Notes under the pieces: model-generated
What the model was told of the DNA's origin: nothing
The model's input: the letters and a program-made list of their open reading frames with translations, nothing else
Database searches by the model: none
Assembly: GCA_015490605.1 (NCBI GenBank)
Contig: WFXL01000150.1
Coordinates: 1-43,165 of the forward strand
Direction of reading: 5' to 3'
Length of the DNA stretch: 43,165 nt
DNA from: Rhodospirillales bacterium
Lineage (GTDB): Bacteria > Pseudomonadota > Alphaproteobacteria > Geminicoccales > Geminicoccaceae
Position numbers and translations under genes: made by a program
In this document: piece after piece, positions 16,446-28,046 of the stretch
Layout of the letters: each line of letters begins with the position of its first letter
How positions within the stretch are numbered: the stretch's first letter is position 1

Positions 16446-18016
16446 GGGGCGAGTCTCCGGCGCAGATGGTCGGCAAGCCGCATGGCCAGGGCGATGATCA
16501 TGAAGGTGGGGGTACCGATGCCGGGGAAGGGAAAGATGGAACTGCCGGCGATGTAGAGATTGTCGATCCCGTGCACGCGCCCGTCGGGGTCGACCACGCC
16601 CTGGCGCGGATCGGTGGCCATGCGAGTGGTGCCCACATGGTGGTTGGCGCCCTCCATGTCCTCCGGCCAGCTTTCGCCCTCCTCCTCGAAGGTCAGGCGC
16701 AGCCGGCCGAGGCCGAGACGGCCCACCTCCGCCCCCAGAAGTTCGGCGCCGCGGGCGATGGTGCGACGATCGAAGGGGGTCAGCCGCCAGTCCAGCACCA
16801 CCCGGGGGCGGCCCAGGGCGTCGCGCTCCTCGCCCAGCAACACCCGGCTTTCGGGATGGGGCACCGGCACGGTAGCGGCATAGACGTCGATCCGGCCGAT
16901 GGGCTGTTGCCATGCCCAGGCCGTCTCATAGGCGTAGTCGAGGACCGAGCCCAGGTCGGTGATGATCGCCAGAAGGTCGTCGCTGACGCCGTCGAAGTCC
17001 CAGCGGGCGAAGCGGCCCCGCAGCCTGCGCAGCGCATACATGCCGGGGGCGTCATAGGACTCGATCGGGATCGGCCGCAGGTCGAAGGTGACCGGCCCCA
17101 CCTGCAGCTCCTCCCAAGCCTCCGGTGCCAGGATGACAAAGGGCGAGACCCGGCCGCCGTCCTCCAGCCAATGGTCATCGTAGAACCAGGCATCCACGCT
17201 CGGGTCCACCGGCAGGATCTCCGCCACCTTCATCACCGGATGTTCGGCGAAGAAGCGGCCCACGAGCCCGTGGGCGTTGCCCAGGCCCTCCGGCTGCACC
17301 GAGCGCGAGAGCAGCAGGATGCGGGCATTCTCGATGCCGCCGGTGGCGAGCACCACCGTGCCGGCGCGGATGCGAAAGCGGCGGCCGTCGGGGGTGGCCA
17401 CCGCGAGCCCTGTCACATGATCGGCGCGCTCATTGGCCAGGATCTCCAGCACGTCGGCATGGAGCAGCACCCGCACGCGCTCGGCCTGGGCGAGCTCGTC
17501 GCGCAGCACCGGGCCCATGCGCACCGGGCGGATCACATGGACCGCATTCTCAAAGCGCCGCGGATCCAGCGGCCACGGCCGATAGCCCAGCCGCTCGGCC
17601 CAGCCGGCCACATTCCAGGCATCAGCGGCAAAGCCGAGGAATTCGGCGGTGCGCCGGATCCACGGGGCCATCTCCTCGGGGCCGAAGGGCCAGCCGCTCC
17701 AAGGGATCCACGGCCGCGGGGCATATTCGTAGGGGCGGAAGGGAAGGCAGAAGCCGGCCCAGTGGTTGGTGGTGCCGCCGTAATAGCGCAGCCTGCAGGT
17801 GTCGAGGTCGAAATAGGGAAGGCCGACATTGCGGCCGACATAGGCATCCTGGATCTCGGGCTCGAGCTCGAAGCCACCCGCCTCCAGCACCAGAATGTCA
17901 AGCCCGCTGTCGCGGAGCTCGTGGGCGAGGGTGAGACCCGCGGCACCACTGCCGACGATGCACAGGTCACAGGCGAGGCTCGCTCCCTCCTCGTAGGTCC
18001 GCAGGTCCTCAAACAC
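16442..18016 (-). CDS. GMC-family FAD-dependent oxidoreductase
   Basis: A 524-residue flavoprotein. FAD binding is by CDLCIVGSGAAGLTLAHELR near residue 18 with VLEAGG closing the Rossmann unit; GTVVLATGGIENARILL is the GMC signature 2 region; the C-terminal domain has NHHVGTTRMATDPRQGVVD, carrying the catalytic His, and NLYIAGSSIFPFPGIGTP. The substrate (an alcohol or sugar) cannot be told. The frame lacks an ATG at the right place; I chose GTG at 18016 (reads VFEDLRTYEEGASL). It has no signal peptide and is followed by the small Tat protein, suggesting export as a complex. It is divergent from mmsA. Confidence 0.9.
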   Translation of the reverse strand: MFEDLRTYEEGASLACDLCIVGSGAAGLTLAHELRDSGLDILVLEAGGFELEPEIQDAYVGRNVGLPYFDLDTCRLRYYGGTTNHWAGFCLPFRPYEYAPRPWIPWSGWPFGPEEMAPWIRRTAEFLGFAADAWNVAGWAERLGYRPWPLDPRRFENAVHVIRPVRMGPVLRDELAQAERVRVLLHADVLEILANERADHVTGLAVATPDGRRFRIRAGTVVLATGGIENARILLLSRSVQPEGLGNAHGLVGRFFAEHPVMKVAEILPVDPSVDAWFYDDHWLEDGGRVSPFVILAPEAWEELQVGPVTFDLRPIPIESYDAPGMYALRRLRGRFARWDFDGVSDDLLAIITDLGSVLDYAYETAWAWQQPIGRIDVYAATVPVPHPESRVLLGEERDALGRPRVVLDWRLTPFDRRTIARGAELLGAEVGRLGLGRLRLTFEEEGESWPEDMEGANHHVGTTRMATDPRQGVVDPDGRVHGIDNLYIAGSSIFPFPGIGTPTFMIIALAMRLADHLRRRLAP

Positions 18017-18241
18017 GGCCGATCCATCCCGATCCCTCCCGTCCCTAGCCAGCCCCGGCGCGCGGTGCAAGCACGGCCGGCCGCGGGGCTGTCTCCGGGG
18101 ACGGCAGCACCACCGTCGCGGGCCCATGGGGGCTGCGACATGCGGGGCGCTGGAACGGCGGCGGAGCGCCCTCGACGCCTCTGCCGGCGGCGGCTAAGAG
18201 AGCCCTCCGGGAGGTGCGGTGCGCATCCGGGGAGAGCATCC

Positions 18242-19738
18242 ATGTCCAAGGAGATCGGCCACTTCATCGACGGTCGGCGGGTGCCCGGCGAGAGCGGGCG
18301 CAGCGGGCCCATCTACAATCCCGCCACCGGCGAGGAGACCGGGCGGGTGGCGTTTGCCAGCGCCGCCGAGGTGGACCGGGCGGTCCAGGCCGCCAAGCGG
18401 GTGCAACCCGAATGGGCCCAGCTTCCCATCATCCGCCGCACCCGCATCATGTTCCGCTACAAGGAGCTCATCGAACGGCACATGGATGAGCTCGCCCGGC
18501 TGATCACCGAGGAACACGGCAAGACGCTGGAGGACTCGAAGGGGTCGCTCATCCGCGGCCTCGAAGTGGTGGAGTTCGCCTGCGGCGCGCCGCATCTCCT
18601 CAAGGGTGAGTACAGCCTCAATGTGGGCACCGGGGTGGACCTGATCTCCCAGCGCTATCCGCTGGGGGTGTGCGCCGGCATCACCCCGTTCAACTTCCCG
18701 GCCATGATCCCGTTGTGGATGGCGCCGCTCGCGCTGGTGACGGGCAACGGTTTCGTCCTCAAGCCGTCGGAGAAGGACCCCTCCTGTCCCATGCGGCTGG
18801 CGGAGCTCGCCCTCGAGGCCGGCGTGCCCGAGGGGCTGTTCAATGTGGTCAATGGCGACAAGGAGGCGGTGGACGCGCTTTTGAGCCACCCGGATGTGGC
18901 CGCCATCTCCTTCGTGGGCTCGACCCCGGTGGCGGAATATGTCTGGCGCACCGGCACCGCCCACAACAAGCGGGTGCAGGCCCTGGGCGGTGCCAAGAAC
19001 CACATGGTGATCATGCCCGACGCTGACCTCGACCAGGCGGTGGATGCCCTCTATGGCGCCGCCTATGGTTCAGCCGGCGAGCGCTGCATGGCGGTGTCGG
19101 TGGCGGTGCCCATCGGTGAGGAGGTGGCCGATCGGCTGATCGAGAAGCTGGCGCCGCGGGTGCGACAGATCCGCATCGGCCCCGGCACCGAGCCCGGCGT
19201 GGAGATGGGGCCGCTGGTCACGCGCGAGCATCTGGAGCGGGTGCGGCGCTACATCGATCTCGGCGTGGAGGAGGGTGCCGAGCTGGTGGTGGACGGGCGC
19301 GACTTCCGCATGCAGGGCTACGAGAAGGGCTTTTTCATCGGGGGGTCGCTGTTCGACCGGGTCACACCCGAGATGCGCATCTATCGGGAGGAGATCTTCG
19401 GCCCGGTGCTGTCGGTGGTGCGCATGCCGAGCCTTGAGAAGGCGGTGGAGATCATCAACCAACACGAGTACGGCAATGGGGTCGCCATCTTCACCCGCGA
19501 CGGCGGGGTCGCGCGGGAGTTCGCCCAAGCGGTGAAGATCGGCATGGTGGGGATCAATGTGCCGATCCCGGTGCCGGTGGCCTATCACAGTTTCGGCGGC
19601 TGGAAGCGCTCGCTCTTCGGCGACCACCACACCCATGGGCTCGAAGGGATCCGCTTCTACACCCGCCTCAAGGCCATCACCAGCCGCTGGCCCGACCGGC
19701 CCCAGGGCCCCGAGTGGACCATCCCGACGCTGGGGTGA
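18242..19738 (+). CDS. mmsA: CoA-acylating methylmalonate-semialdehyde dehydrogenase
   Basis: MmsA oxidises methylmalonate semialdehyde (or malonate semialdehyde) to propionyl-CoA (or acetyl-CoA) in valine, thymine and inositol breakdown. The 498-residue protein has MSKEIGHFIDGRRV, the NAD-binding PFNFPAMIPLWMAPLALV, FVGSTPVAEYV, the catalytic Cys in SAGERCMAVS and the C-terminal VPIPVPVAYHSFGGWKRSLF that marks this subfamily. The ATG at 18242 follows GGGGAGAG. The track frame from 16466 is a shadow of the GMC gene on the other strand. The 225-base gap to the GMC gene should hold divergent promoters; I see no clear -10. Confidence 0.95.
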   Translation: MSKEIGHFIDGRRVPGESGRSGPIYNPATGEETGRVAFASAAEVDRAVQAAKRVQPEWAQLPIIRRTRIMFRYKELIERHMDELARLITEEHGKTLEDSKGSLIRGLEVVEFACGAPHLLKGEYSLNVGTGVDLISQRYPLGVCAGITPFNFPAMIPLWMAPLALVTGNGFVLKPSEKDPSCPMRLAELALEAGVPEGLFNVVNGDKEAVDALLSHPDVAAISFVGSTPVAEYVWRTGTAHNKRVQALGGAKNHMVIMPDADLDQAVDALYGAAYGSAGERCMAVSVAVPIGEEVADRLIEKLAPRVRQIRIGPGTEPGVEMGPLVTREHLERVRRYIDLGVEEGAELVVDGRDFRMQGYEKGFFIGGSLFDRVTPEMRIYREEIFGPVLSVVRMPSLEKAVEIINQHEYGNGVAIFTRDGGVAREFAQAVKIGMVGINVPIPVPVAYHSFGGWKRSLFGDHHTHGLEGIRFYTRLKAITSRWPDRPQGPEWTIPTLG

Positions 19739-20379
19739 GGGTCAGCACCGCTCCTGCCCGTGGGCCTTGCTGGGCTCCGGGGGAACGTGCCATGCTGTCT
19801 TCTTAGGGCCCCATGGGGCGCATCAGTGGCGGTGTACGCCCCCGATGATCTGCGACCTGGCGCGCTGGCAGCGCTCTCGAGGCGGTTCCGGCATGGGAGC
19901 GACGCGCGCCCCGCGCCCGGTGAACCGACCGACCCGCGTGTCCGGGCAGGCGTCCCATCAGGGCATCAGCCGGGCGACATCGGCCAGCACGCGATCGGCC
20001 ATCTGCAGGCAATAGGTGGTTTCATCTTTCCACGAGTCCGCACCGGCAGATGCGGGATAATTGTAGCCCGCTTCGTGGGGATCGCAGTCGGACCTGTTGT
20101 CGGCCGTGGTGACGAGGGCGCCATGGAGATAGTCGCCGGCGTTTTCCTGTGCCGGCTCGAAGCGTAGCTCCCAGATGGCTTCACGAGCGGCGGCTTGCGC
20201 AGACGTTTGGGCACGCCGCTCACCCCGGCTCTCCCGGCAAGCATGAACACGATAGTTCTACGTAAAAATACAGCATCGCTTGTAAATTTCCGCAATGGAA
20301 TTTCTAGTAATGTTTGGTTGATGCAAAGCCGCCAATAAGCAGAATAATTATTCACCAAACAATCTCTAGGAATGCGATG
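19739..20379. other. Transition from G+C-rich chromosome to AT-rich island
   Basis: From mmsA to about 20240 the DNA stays moderately G+C-rich and holds a possible gene remnant on the minus strand. From about 20240 on it turns AT-rich up to alaS. I see no tRNA, transposase or clear terminal repeats. A perfect 12-base palindrome GCCCCATGGGGC lies near 19808, possibly part of a terminator after mmsA. Confidence 0.5.
19958..20257 (-). pseudogene. Open frame without start, possible C-terminal gene remnant
   Basis: Reading the minus strand gives 99 codons open from a TAG at 20258-20260 to a TGA at 19958, with no ATG near the start, so the track missed it. The reading looks protein-like rather than repetitive: [39 protein letters not shown], then EAGYNYPASAGADSWKDETT and QMADRVLADVARLMP. 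It keeps acidic, aromatic and Cys residues unlike the Arg/Pro-rich shadows elsewhere. I do not recognise the family. It may be the tail of a gene truncated when the AT-rich island arrived. Confidence 0.35.
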
Positions 20380-20760
20380 CTATTCTTCAGACAATTTATG
20401 ATATCTCCTGACAACTCTATGCCCCTTTTTAAATCCGAAAAGATCCATATAAATGAGATGCGCTATTCTCTCCTTTGGAAGTTTTTTGTTTGTCGGCTTT
20501 CCCCTCACTTCCGAATATATTGTTGCTAACATATCTTTATTGAACGACTTGGTTAAATACTCAATGCGCTTCTCTTTGTCCTTTATTTCTACCATCTTCC
20601 TCTTAATCTGGTTGATATCGATATGGAATTTTCCTTGATGGCGCTTGTTAAAAGCGTCATGATGCTCATCTTGACTAAAATGTTTTTCAAGAGATGTAGA
20701 AATCCTGTTAATTTCTTCTGCAATTTTTCTCAGTTGTTTAGCGATATATTTTGTATCCAT
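20380..20760 (-). CDS. Small charged protein paired with ParA-like ATPase
   Basis: This 126-residue protein is unlike anything I recognise. It is rich in Lys, Arg, Glu, Asp and His. Residues 1-28 (YIAKQLRKIAEEINRISTSL) look like an amphipathic helix that could form a coiled coil; a second charged helix follows at about 50-75 (IKRKMVEIKDKEKRIEYL). The last third, FNKDMLATIYSEV then KLPKERIAHLIYMDLFGF, has the helix-loop-helix look of a SAP or Rho-N-like nucleic-acid binding motif; this is a guess from pattern only. It begins 12 bases after the parA-like stop, with AGGGAGA upstream, so the two form an operon. It may be the cargo adaptor or DNA-binding partner of the ATPase. Its AT-rich codon use differs from the chromosome. 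Confidence 0.8.
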   Translation of the reverse strand: MDTKYIAKQLRKIAEEINRISTSLEKHFSQDEHHDAFNKRHQGKFHIDINQIKRKMVEIKDKEKRIEYLTKSFNKDMLATIYSEVRGKPTNKKLPKERIAHLIYMDLFGFKKGHRVVRRYHKLSEE

Positions 20761-20772
20761 TTTTGCATCTCC

Positions 20773-21672
20773 CTAAGGCGATGTAACACGATCATAAAAT
20801 TCTTCAGCAAGTTGTTTTATTCTTTTCTCATATTCCTCATCCTGTGCATAGCCAGATAGCGCGATAGGTATGCGAATTTCGGGTCTGGATGCAATCCTGT
20901 CTGAAGTAGGAATCCAAGTTTCGAATACTTTTTCACCGTATTCTCTTTTAATTAAATCCATGATTCGCGCTTGTGTCTGAGCGCCGCCAGTTCTATATTT
21001 CACTTTATTAAATATAATCCCCAGAAGTCGGCAAGACTTTTTAGATGATCCGCCCATGTTTCTATATAGATTCAAGGTTGTCGTAACAGAATGAATAATT
21101 TGTCCGATTCCTATCGTGGATAAATATTCTGGCAACGCCACAATTGCATAATAATCGCTTGATATAATTCCGTTTTGTGTTGAAAGATACATATTAGGAG
21201 GGCAGTCTATCAATATAAAAGAGTATTTTTTCTCAAGGCCGGACAAGGCTATATGAAGAAGATTCATGGTAGTTATATTTTTGTTCCCATATTTTTGAAT
21301 GATTTCCATGTCCATCCCAAAAAGTTCAATATCGGAAGGAACGAGTTCAAGTTTGATATGTTTCTGAAGGCTTTTGAAAAGTCGTTTGGCGATCTCATCT
21401 TTTATAACAAGTTTCTCTAATATATCAGGAAGAGCCGTTATGTCAGAATTGTCATAAAATTGCTTATAAAAGTCTCTTAGAGTTCCGGTTGTGTTTCTCC
21501 TTCTTTCCCATTCTTGCTCGTCGATCAAATAAAATGTAGCATTTGATTGTGGATCGAGATCAACAACGAGGACAGGCTCATTCATTTTTCCAGCCAGGGC
21601 CGCGGCGATCTCAACGCATAACGTGGTTTTTCCAACGCCGCCTTTGAAGTTAATGAAGGAGATCGTTGGCAT
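20773..21672 (-). CDS. ParA/MinD-type partition ATPase on AT-rich island
   Basis: The 299-residue protein starts MPTISFINFKGGVGKTTL with the deviant Walker A KGGVGKTT (residues 10-17), Walker A' LVVDLDPQSNAT near 35-46 and Walker B FILIDCPPN. These are the ParA set, so it should dimerise on ATP and move or position a partner over DNA. It has no N-terminal helix-turn-helix and no ParB gene beside it. I chose the ATG at 21672, eight bases after AGGA; the track start at 21699 is a TTG inside alaS. It is 23 bases after the alaS stop in the same direction, so it may be read through from alaS. Base composition is far from the flanks: one 60-base line I counted (21181-21240) is 33% G+C. Confidence 0.9.
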   Translation of the reverse strand: MPTISFINFKGGVGKTTLCVEIAAALAGKMNEPVLVVDLDPQSNATFYLIDEQEWERRRNTTGTLRDFYKQFYDNSDITALPDILEKLVIKDEIAKRLFKSLQKHIKLELVPSDIELFGMDMEIIQKYGNKNITTMNLLHIALSGLEKKYSFILIDCPPNMYLSTQNGIISSDYYAIVALPEYLSTIGIGQIIHSVTTTLNLYRNMGGSSKKSCRLLGIIFNKVKYRTGGAQTQARIMDLIKREYGEKVFETWIPTSDRIASRPEIRIPIALSGYAQDEEYEKRIKQLAEEFYDRVTSP

Positions 21673-21695
21673 CGTCCGTTTCCTTGCTCTGGAAG

Positions 21696-24353
<2,658 letters not shown>

Positions 24354-24386
24354 GGTCCGTCCGTATCCGGTGGCTTGGGGCCGGGC

Positions 24387-25457
24387 TCAGTCCAGGGCAG
24401 GCTCTTCCTCGGCGGTGAGATCATAGCCCGGGGTGCTGGCGACGATGCCGGCGTTCTCCCGCACCCGGCGCTCGATCTCCTGGGCGATCTCGGGATGGGC
24501 TTCGAGGAACGCCTTGGCGTTCTCGCGCCCCTGGCCGATGCGCTGGTCGCCGTAGGCGTACCACGAGCCCGACTTCTCCACGATGCCGGCCTTCACCCCG
24601 AGATCGAGCAGCTCGCCGGCCTTGGAGATGCCCTTGCCGTAGACGATGTCGAACTCCACCTGGCGGAAGGGCGGGGCGACCTTGTTCTTGACCACCTTGA
24701 CCCGCGTCTGGTTGCCGATCACCCGATCGCGGTCCTTGATCTGGCCCATGCGGCGTACGTCCAGCCGCACCGAGGCATAGAACTTGAGGGCATTGCCGCC
24801 GGTGGTGGTCTCCGGGTTGCCGAACATCACCCCGATCTTGGAGCGGATCTGGTTGGTGAAGATCACCAGCGTGCGCGAGCGGTTGATGGAGGCGGTGAGC
24901 TTTCTGAGCGCCTGGCTCATGAGCCGCGCCTGCAGCCCCACATGGGCATCGCCCATCTCGCCCTCGAGCTCGGCCTTGGGCACCAGCGCCGCGACGCTGT
25001 CCACCACGATCACGTCCACCGCGCCGCTGCGCACCAGCGTGTCGGTGATCTCCAGTGCCTGTTCGCCGGTATCGGGCTGGCTGATGAGGAGATTGTCCAG
25101 ATCCACCCCGAGGGCGGCGGCATAGGTGGGGTCGAGGGCGTGTTCGGCATCCACGAAGGCGCACACGCCCCCCTCCTTCTGCGCCTCGGCCACCACATGC
25201 AGCGCCAGGGTGGTCTTGCCGGAGCTCTCGGGGCCGAAGATCTCGACGATGCGCCCGCGCGGCAGGCCGCCCACGCCGAGGGCAATATCCAGCCCCAAGG
25301 AGCCGGTGGAGATGGTCTCGATCTCGATCTTCTGGTCGCTCTGGCCGAGGCGCATCACCGAGCCCTTGCCGAACGCCCGCTCGATCTGGGCGATGGCCGC
25401 TTCAAGGGCCCGCTGGCGCTCGTCCACCTCGCGACGTCGGCTTGCCGCTTCCGCCAT
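24387..25457 (-). CDS. recA: Recombinase RecA
   Basis: RecA coats single-stranded DNA, drives strand exchange and triggers LexA cleavage. The 356-residue protein has [11 protein letters not shown] near the N-terminus, Walker [23 protein letters not shown], the L1/L2 loops ([16 protein letters not shown] and [17 protein letters not shown]) and a typical C-terminal acidic domain. The ATG is at 25457. The upstream 75 bases hold TATATT as a possible -10 but no GTTC-N7-GTTC LexA box of the usual alphaproteobacterial kind. Confidence 0.98.
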   Translation of the reverse strand: MAEAASRRREVDERQRALEAAIAQIERAFGKGSVMRLGQSDQKIEIETISTGSLGLDIALGVGGLPRGRIVEIFGPESSGKTTLALHVVAEAQKEGGVCAFVDAEHALDPTYAAALGVDLDNLLISQPDTGEQALEITDTLVRSGAVDVIVVDSVAALVPKAELEGEMGDAHVGLQARLMSQALRKLTASINRSRTLVIFTNQIRSKIGVMFGNPETTTGGNALKFYASVRLDVRRMGQIKDRDRVIGNQTRVKVVKNKVAPPFRQVEFDIVYGKGISKAGELLDLGVKAGIVEKSGSWYAYGDQRIGQGRENAKAFLEAHPEIAQEIERRVRENAGIVASTPGYDLTAEEEPALD

Positions 25458-25532
25458 GTCTTGAGGACTCGCTGTCGCAGGGGTTGTCGCTGGAGCTAAT
25501 ATAGTGCGGCGGCAGGGTGGGAAAGCCGGGTG

Positions 25533-26537
25533 TTAGAGCAGGCCGGCGGAACGGAAGCTGGTGTGGCCGTGCTTCCCCACGACCACATGGTCATGCACGG
25601 TGATTCCCACCGCCTGCAGCGCCGCCACCACCTGGCGGGTCATGGCGATGTCGGCCTCGGAAGGGGTGGGATCGCCGCTTGGATGGTTGTGCACCAGGAT
25701 CACCGCACTCGCTCCGAGCTCCAGCGCCCGCCGCACCACTTCGCGGGGATAGAGCGGCGTGTGGTCGACGGTGCCGCGTCCCTGCAGCTCGTCGGCGATG
25801 AGGCGGTTCTTGCGGTCGAGGAAGAGGATGCGGAACTGTTCGCGCGGCTCGTGGGCGAGGCTTGCCTCGAGATAGCGCACCAGCGCCGACCAGCTGGAGA
25901 TGAGCTCGCGCTCGCGCACTTCCTCCGCCAGCACCCGCTTGTGGAGTTCATAGATGGCCTTGAGCAGCACCCGGGTGAACAGGAGATCGTCCTCGCGCTG
26001 CTGGCGGCGTTCGCCTTCCGCCACCGCCTCCGGGTCGAGGCCGAAACATTCGCGATAGCGCGAATCATCCGCCGCCAGCACCCCGCCGAGCGAGCCGAAG
26101 CGCCGCAGCATGTCCTTGGCGATGGGCTTGGTATCCCGCCGCCAGACGGCGAAAAACAGCAGCAGCTCCAAAAGCTCATAGTCGGCCAGCGCCGCCCCCG
26201 AGGCCCGCAGGAAGCGCTCCCTGAGCCGCCGGCGATGGCCGTGGTAGTGGCGCTGGCCCCAGCGCACTCGCTCGCCGGCTGCCTGTTCGAAGGTGGCCGG
26301 CCGTTCGGCAAGCCCGTCCTGGGCCGCCAACGCTTCGAGCCGCTCGCACAGACGCGCCAGAGCGGCAGCATCGAGCCGCCAACGCCGGCGCTCCCCATCC
26401 CACCTGCCGCCGGCCGCGCGGATCAGATGGCGCAGGGGAAAGGTCTCGCCGACAAGGGCATAGTCCCCCGCCGCGGCCTCGAGGGTGAGGCCGAAGCGGG
26501 CGAGCCGGCGGTGGAGATCCTCGGGGGCACCGCTCAT
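25533..26537 (-). CDS. radC: RadC-family JAB/MPN protein with extra N-terminal domain
   Basis: The C-terminal two thirds are a RadC protein: [31 protein letters not shown] type UPF0758 helix-hairpin-helix region, then the MPN domain with the zinc-binding JAMM motif [15 protein letters not shown]. RadC was named for DNA repair, but its biochemical role is unclear. The protein is 334 residues against about 225 for most RadC. The first 95 or so residues hold an added module ([19 protein letters not shown], then [17 protein letters not shown]), whose GGRWD...RRW pattern recalls small HARP or DUF5710-like modules. I chose the ATG at 26537, 13 bases after the sfsA stop. Confidence 0.9.
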   Translation of the reverse strand: MSGAPEDLHRRLARFGLTLEAAAGDYALVGETFPLRHLIRAAGGRWDGERRRWRLDAAALARLCERLEALAAQDGLAERPATFEQAAGERVRWGQRHYHGHRRRLRERFLRASGAALADYELLELLLFFAVWRRDTKPIAKDMLRRFGSLGGVLAADDSRYRECFGLDPEAVAEGERRQQREDDLLFTRVLLKAIYELHKRVLAEEVRERELISSWSALVRYLEASLAHEPREQFRILFLDRKNRLIADELQGRGTVDHTPLYPREVVRRALELGASAVILVHNHPSGDPTPSEADIAMTRQVVAALQAVGITVHDHVVVGKHGHTSFRSAGLL

Positions 26538-26550
26538 GGCCCCCCGAGAA

Positions 26551-27246
26551 TTAAACCACAGGGATAGCGTCGTCCAGAACGATCTCTTCAAGGTTGATAT
26601 GACAGCGCCGCACCGCCACCTGGACGCCGGCTGTCCGCGCCCGCGCGAAGGCGTCGCCATAGGCCGGGTCCACATCAGCCGCCACCGCAAAGCGGTCCAC
26701 ATCGGCGCGCTGGGCCACGAACAGCAACAGCGTCGCCTCACCGTCGGCGGCAAGGCGGGCGAGCACCTCGAGATGGCGCCGGCCGCGGGTGGTGGGGGCG
26801 TCGGGAAAGGCGGCAAGGCCGCCGCCGCGGTTCCAGGTGATGCCCTTGACCTCGATCCACAGCCGGCGGCCGTCGTCGCGCTCCAGCAGGAAGTCGAGGC
26901 GGGTGCCGCGGCCGGGCGAGGGCTCCGGGCGGATGCGGCGCACGGGGCCGAGGTCGAGATCGCCCGCCGCCAGCGCCTCGCGCACCAGCCGGTTGGGGTT
27001 GCGGCTGTCCACCGCCACCAGCTGGCCGTGCTGTTCCATCAGCCGCACCGTCCAGGCGAGGCGGCGGTGCGGGGCTGGATCGTGCGACAGCCACACCCGT
27101 GCGCCGGGCACCGCCAGCCCCGGCAGCCGGCCGGGGTCGGCGATGTGGGCGGTGACGGTGGTGCCGTCCGCGAGCTCGACATCGGCCAGAAAGCGTCTAT
27201 AGCGTCGCAGCAGCAGACCCGGATGGAGCGGATGGGGCAGGCGCAC
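26551..27246 (-). CDS. sfsA: SfsA family protein (probable nuclease fold)
   Basis: The 231-residue protein matches SfsA, named for stimulating sugar fermentation in E. coli and carrying an N-terminal OB fold plus a restriction-endonuclease-like domain. Visible are [35 protein letters not shown], and the PD-(D/E)XK style core [20 protein letters not shown] with Asp, Glu and Lys in place. The C-terminus has [16 protein letters not shown]. Start is GTG at 27246; the gene is divergent from the cinA-like gene by 26 bases. Confidence 0.92.
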   Translation of the reverse strand: MRLPHPLHPGLLLRRYRRFLADVELADGTTVTAHIADPGRLPGLAVPGARVWLSHDPAPHRRLAWTVRLMEQHGQLVAVDSRNPNRLVREALAAGDLDLGPVRRIRPEPSPGRGTRLDFLLERDDGRRLWIEVKGITWNRGGGLAAFPDAPTTRGRRHLEVLARLAADGEATLLLFVAQRADVDRFAVAADVDPAYGDAFARARTAGVQVAVRRCHINLEEIVLDDAIPVV

Positions 27247-27272
27247 GGCAGGCGTTTCTCCGACGAGGTGGC

Positions 27273-28046
27273 ATGAGCGACGGCCAGGTGCGACCGCGGA
27301 CCGCCGCGGTGATCATCATCGGCAATGAGATCCTCTCGGGCCGCACACGCGATGCCAATCTTCCCTTCCTTGCGCGGGAGCTCGCGGCGCTCGGCATCCG
27401 CCTGCGCGAGGCCCGGGTGGTGCCGGATGAGATCGACGCGGTGGTGGAAGCGGTCAACAGCTGCCGGCGCCGGTATGACTGGGTGTTCACCACCGGCGGC
27501 ATCGGCCCCACCCATGACGACATCACCGCCCAGGCGATCGCCCGTGCCTTCGGCCGGCCGCTCGTGCGCCATCCCGAGGCCGAACGGCGGCTGCGGGCCT
27601 GGTACGGCGAGGACGCCCTCAATGCGGCGCGCCTCAAGATGGCGGACATGCCCGAGGGGGCTGAGCTGATCGACAATCCGATAAGCGCCGCCCCCGGCTT
27701 TCGCCTGAGCAATGTGTTGGTGCTGGCAGGCATTCCCGAGGTGGCACGGGCCATGTTCACCACCTTGAGGCCCGTGCTTGCCGGCGGACCGCCCATGGCC
27801 TCCCGCACCCTGCTGGTGCATGCCCCCGAAGGCGATGTGGCAGCGCTGCTGGCGGACATCCAGCGCGCCTTCCGGGATCTCGAGATCGGCAGCTATCCCT
27901 TCTACCGCAAGGGGCAGGTGGGGACCCATGCGGTCTTTCGCGGCACCGATCCTGCGCGGCTGGAAGCCGCCCGCGCGGCCCTCGCGCGCCGGCTGGAGGC
28001 CGCTGGCATTGCCTTTGAGCGGTGGGATGGGGCGGAGGGCGCATGA
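27273..28046 (+). CDS. CinA N-terminal (molybdopterin-binding) domain protein
   Basis: The 257-residue protein has the MoCF/CinA fold: AAVIIIGNEILSGRTRDANL, LARELAALGIRLREARVVPD, and the loop FTTGGIGPTHDDITAQAIA. It lacks the C-terminal amidohydrolase domain of full CinA, which is common in alphaproteobacteria. Activities reported for the family include ADP-ribose pyrophosphatase; its job here is not clear. ATG at 27273 with GAGG seven bases upstream. The stop overlaps the next gene (ATGA). Confidence 0.9.
   Translation: MSDGQVRPRTAAVIIIGNEILSGRTRDANLPFLARELAALGIRLREARVVPDEIDAVVEAVNSCRRRYDWVFTTGGIGPTHDDITAQAIARAFGRPLVRHPEAERRLRAWYGEDALNAARLKMADMPEGAELIDNPISAAPGFRLSNVLVLAGIPEVARAMFTTLRPVLAGGPPMASRTLLVHAPEGDVAALLADIQRAFRDLEIGSYPFYRKGQVGTHAVFRGTDPARLEAARAALARRLEAAGIAFERWDGAEGA

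Noticed and set aside
16466-18241. Upstream part of the 1090-residue plus-strand ORF
   Set aside because: Antisense shadow of the GMC gene; the real mmsA begins at the ATG at 18242.
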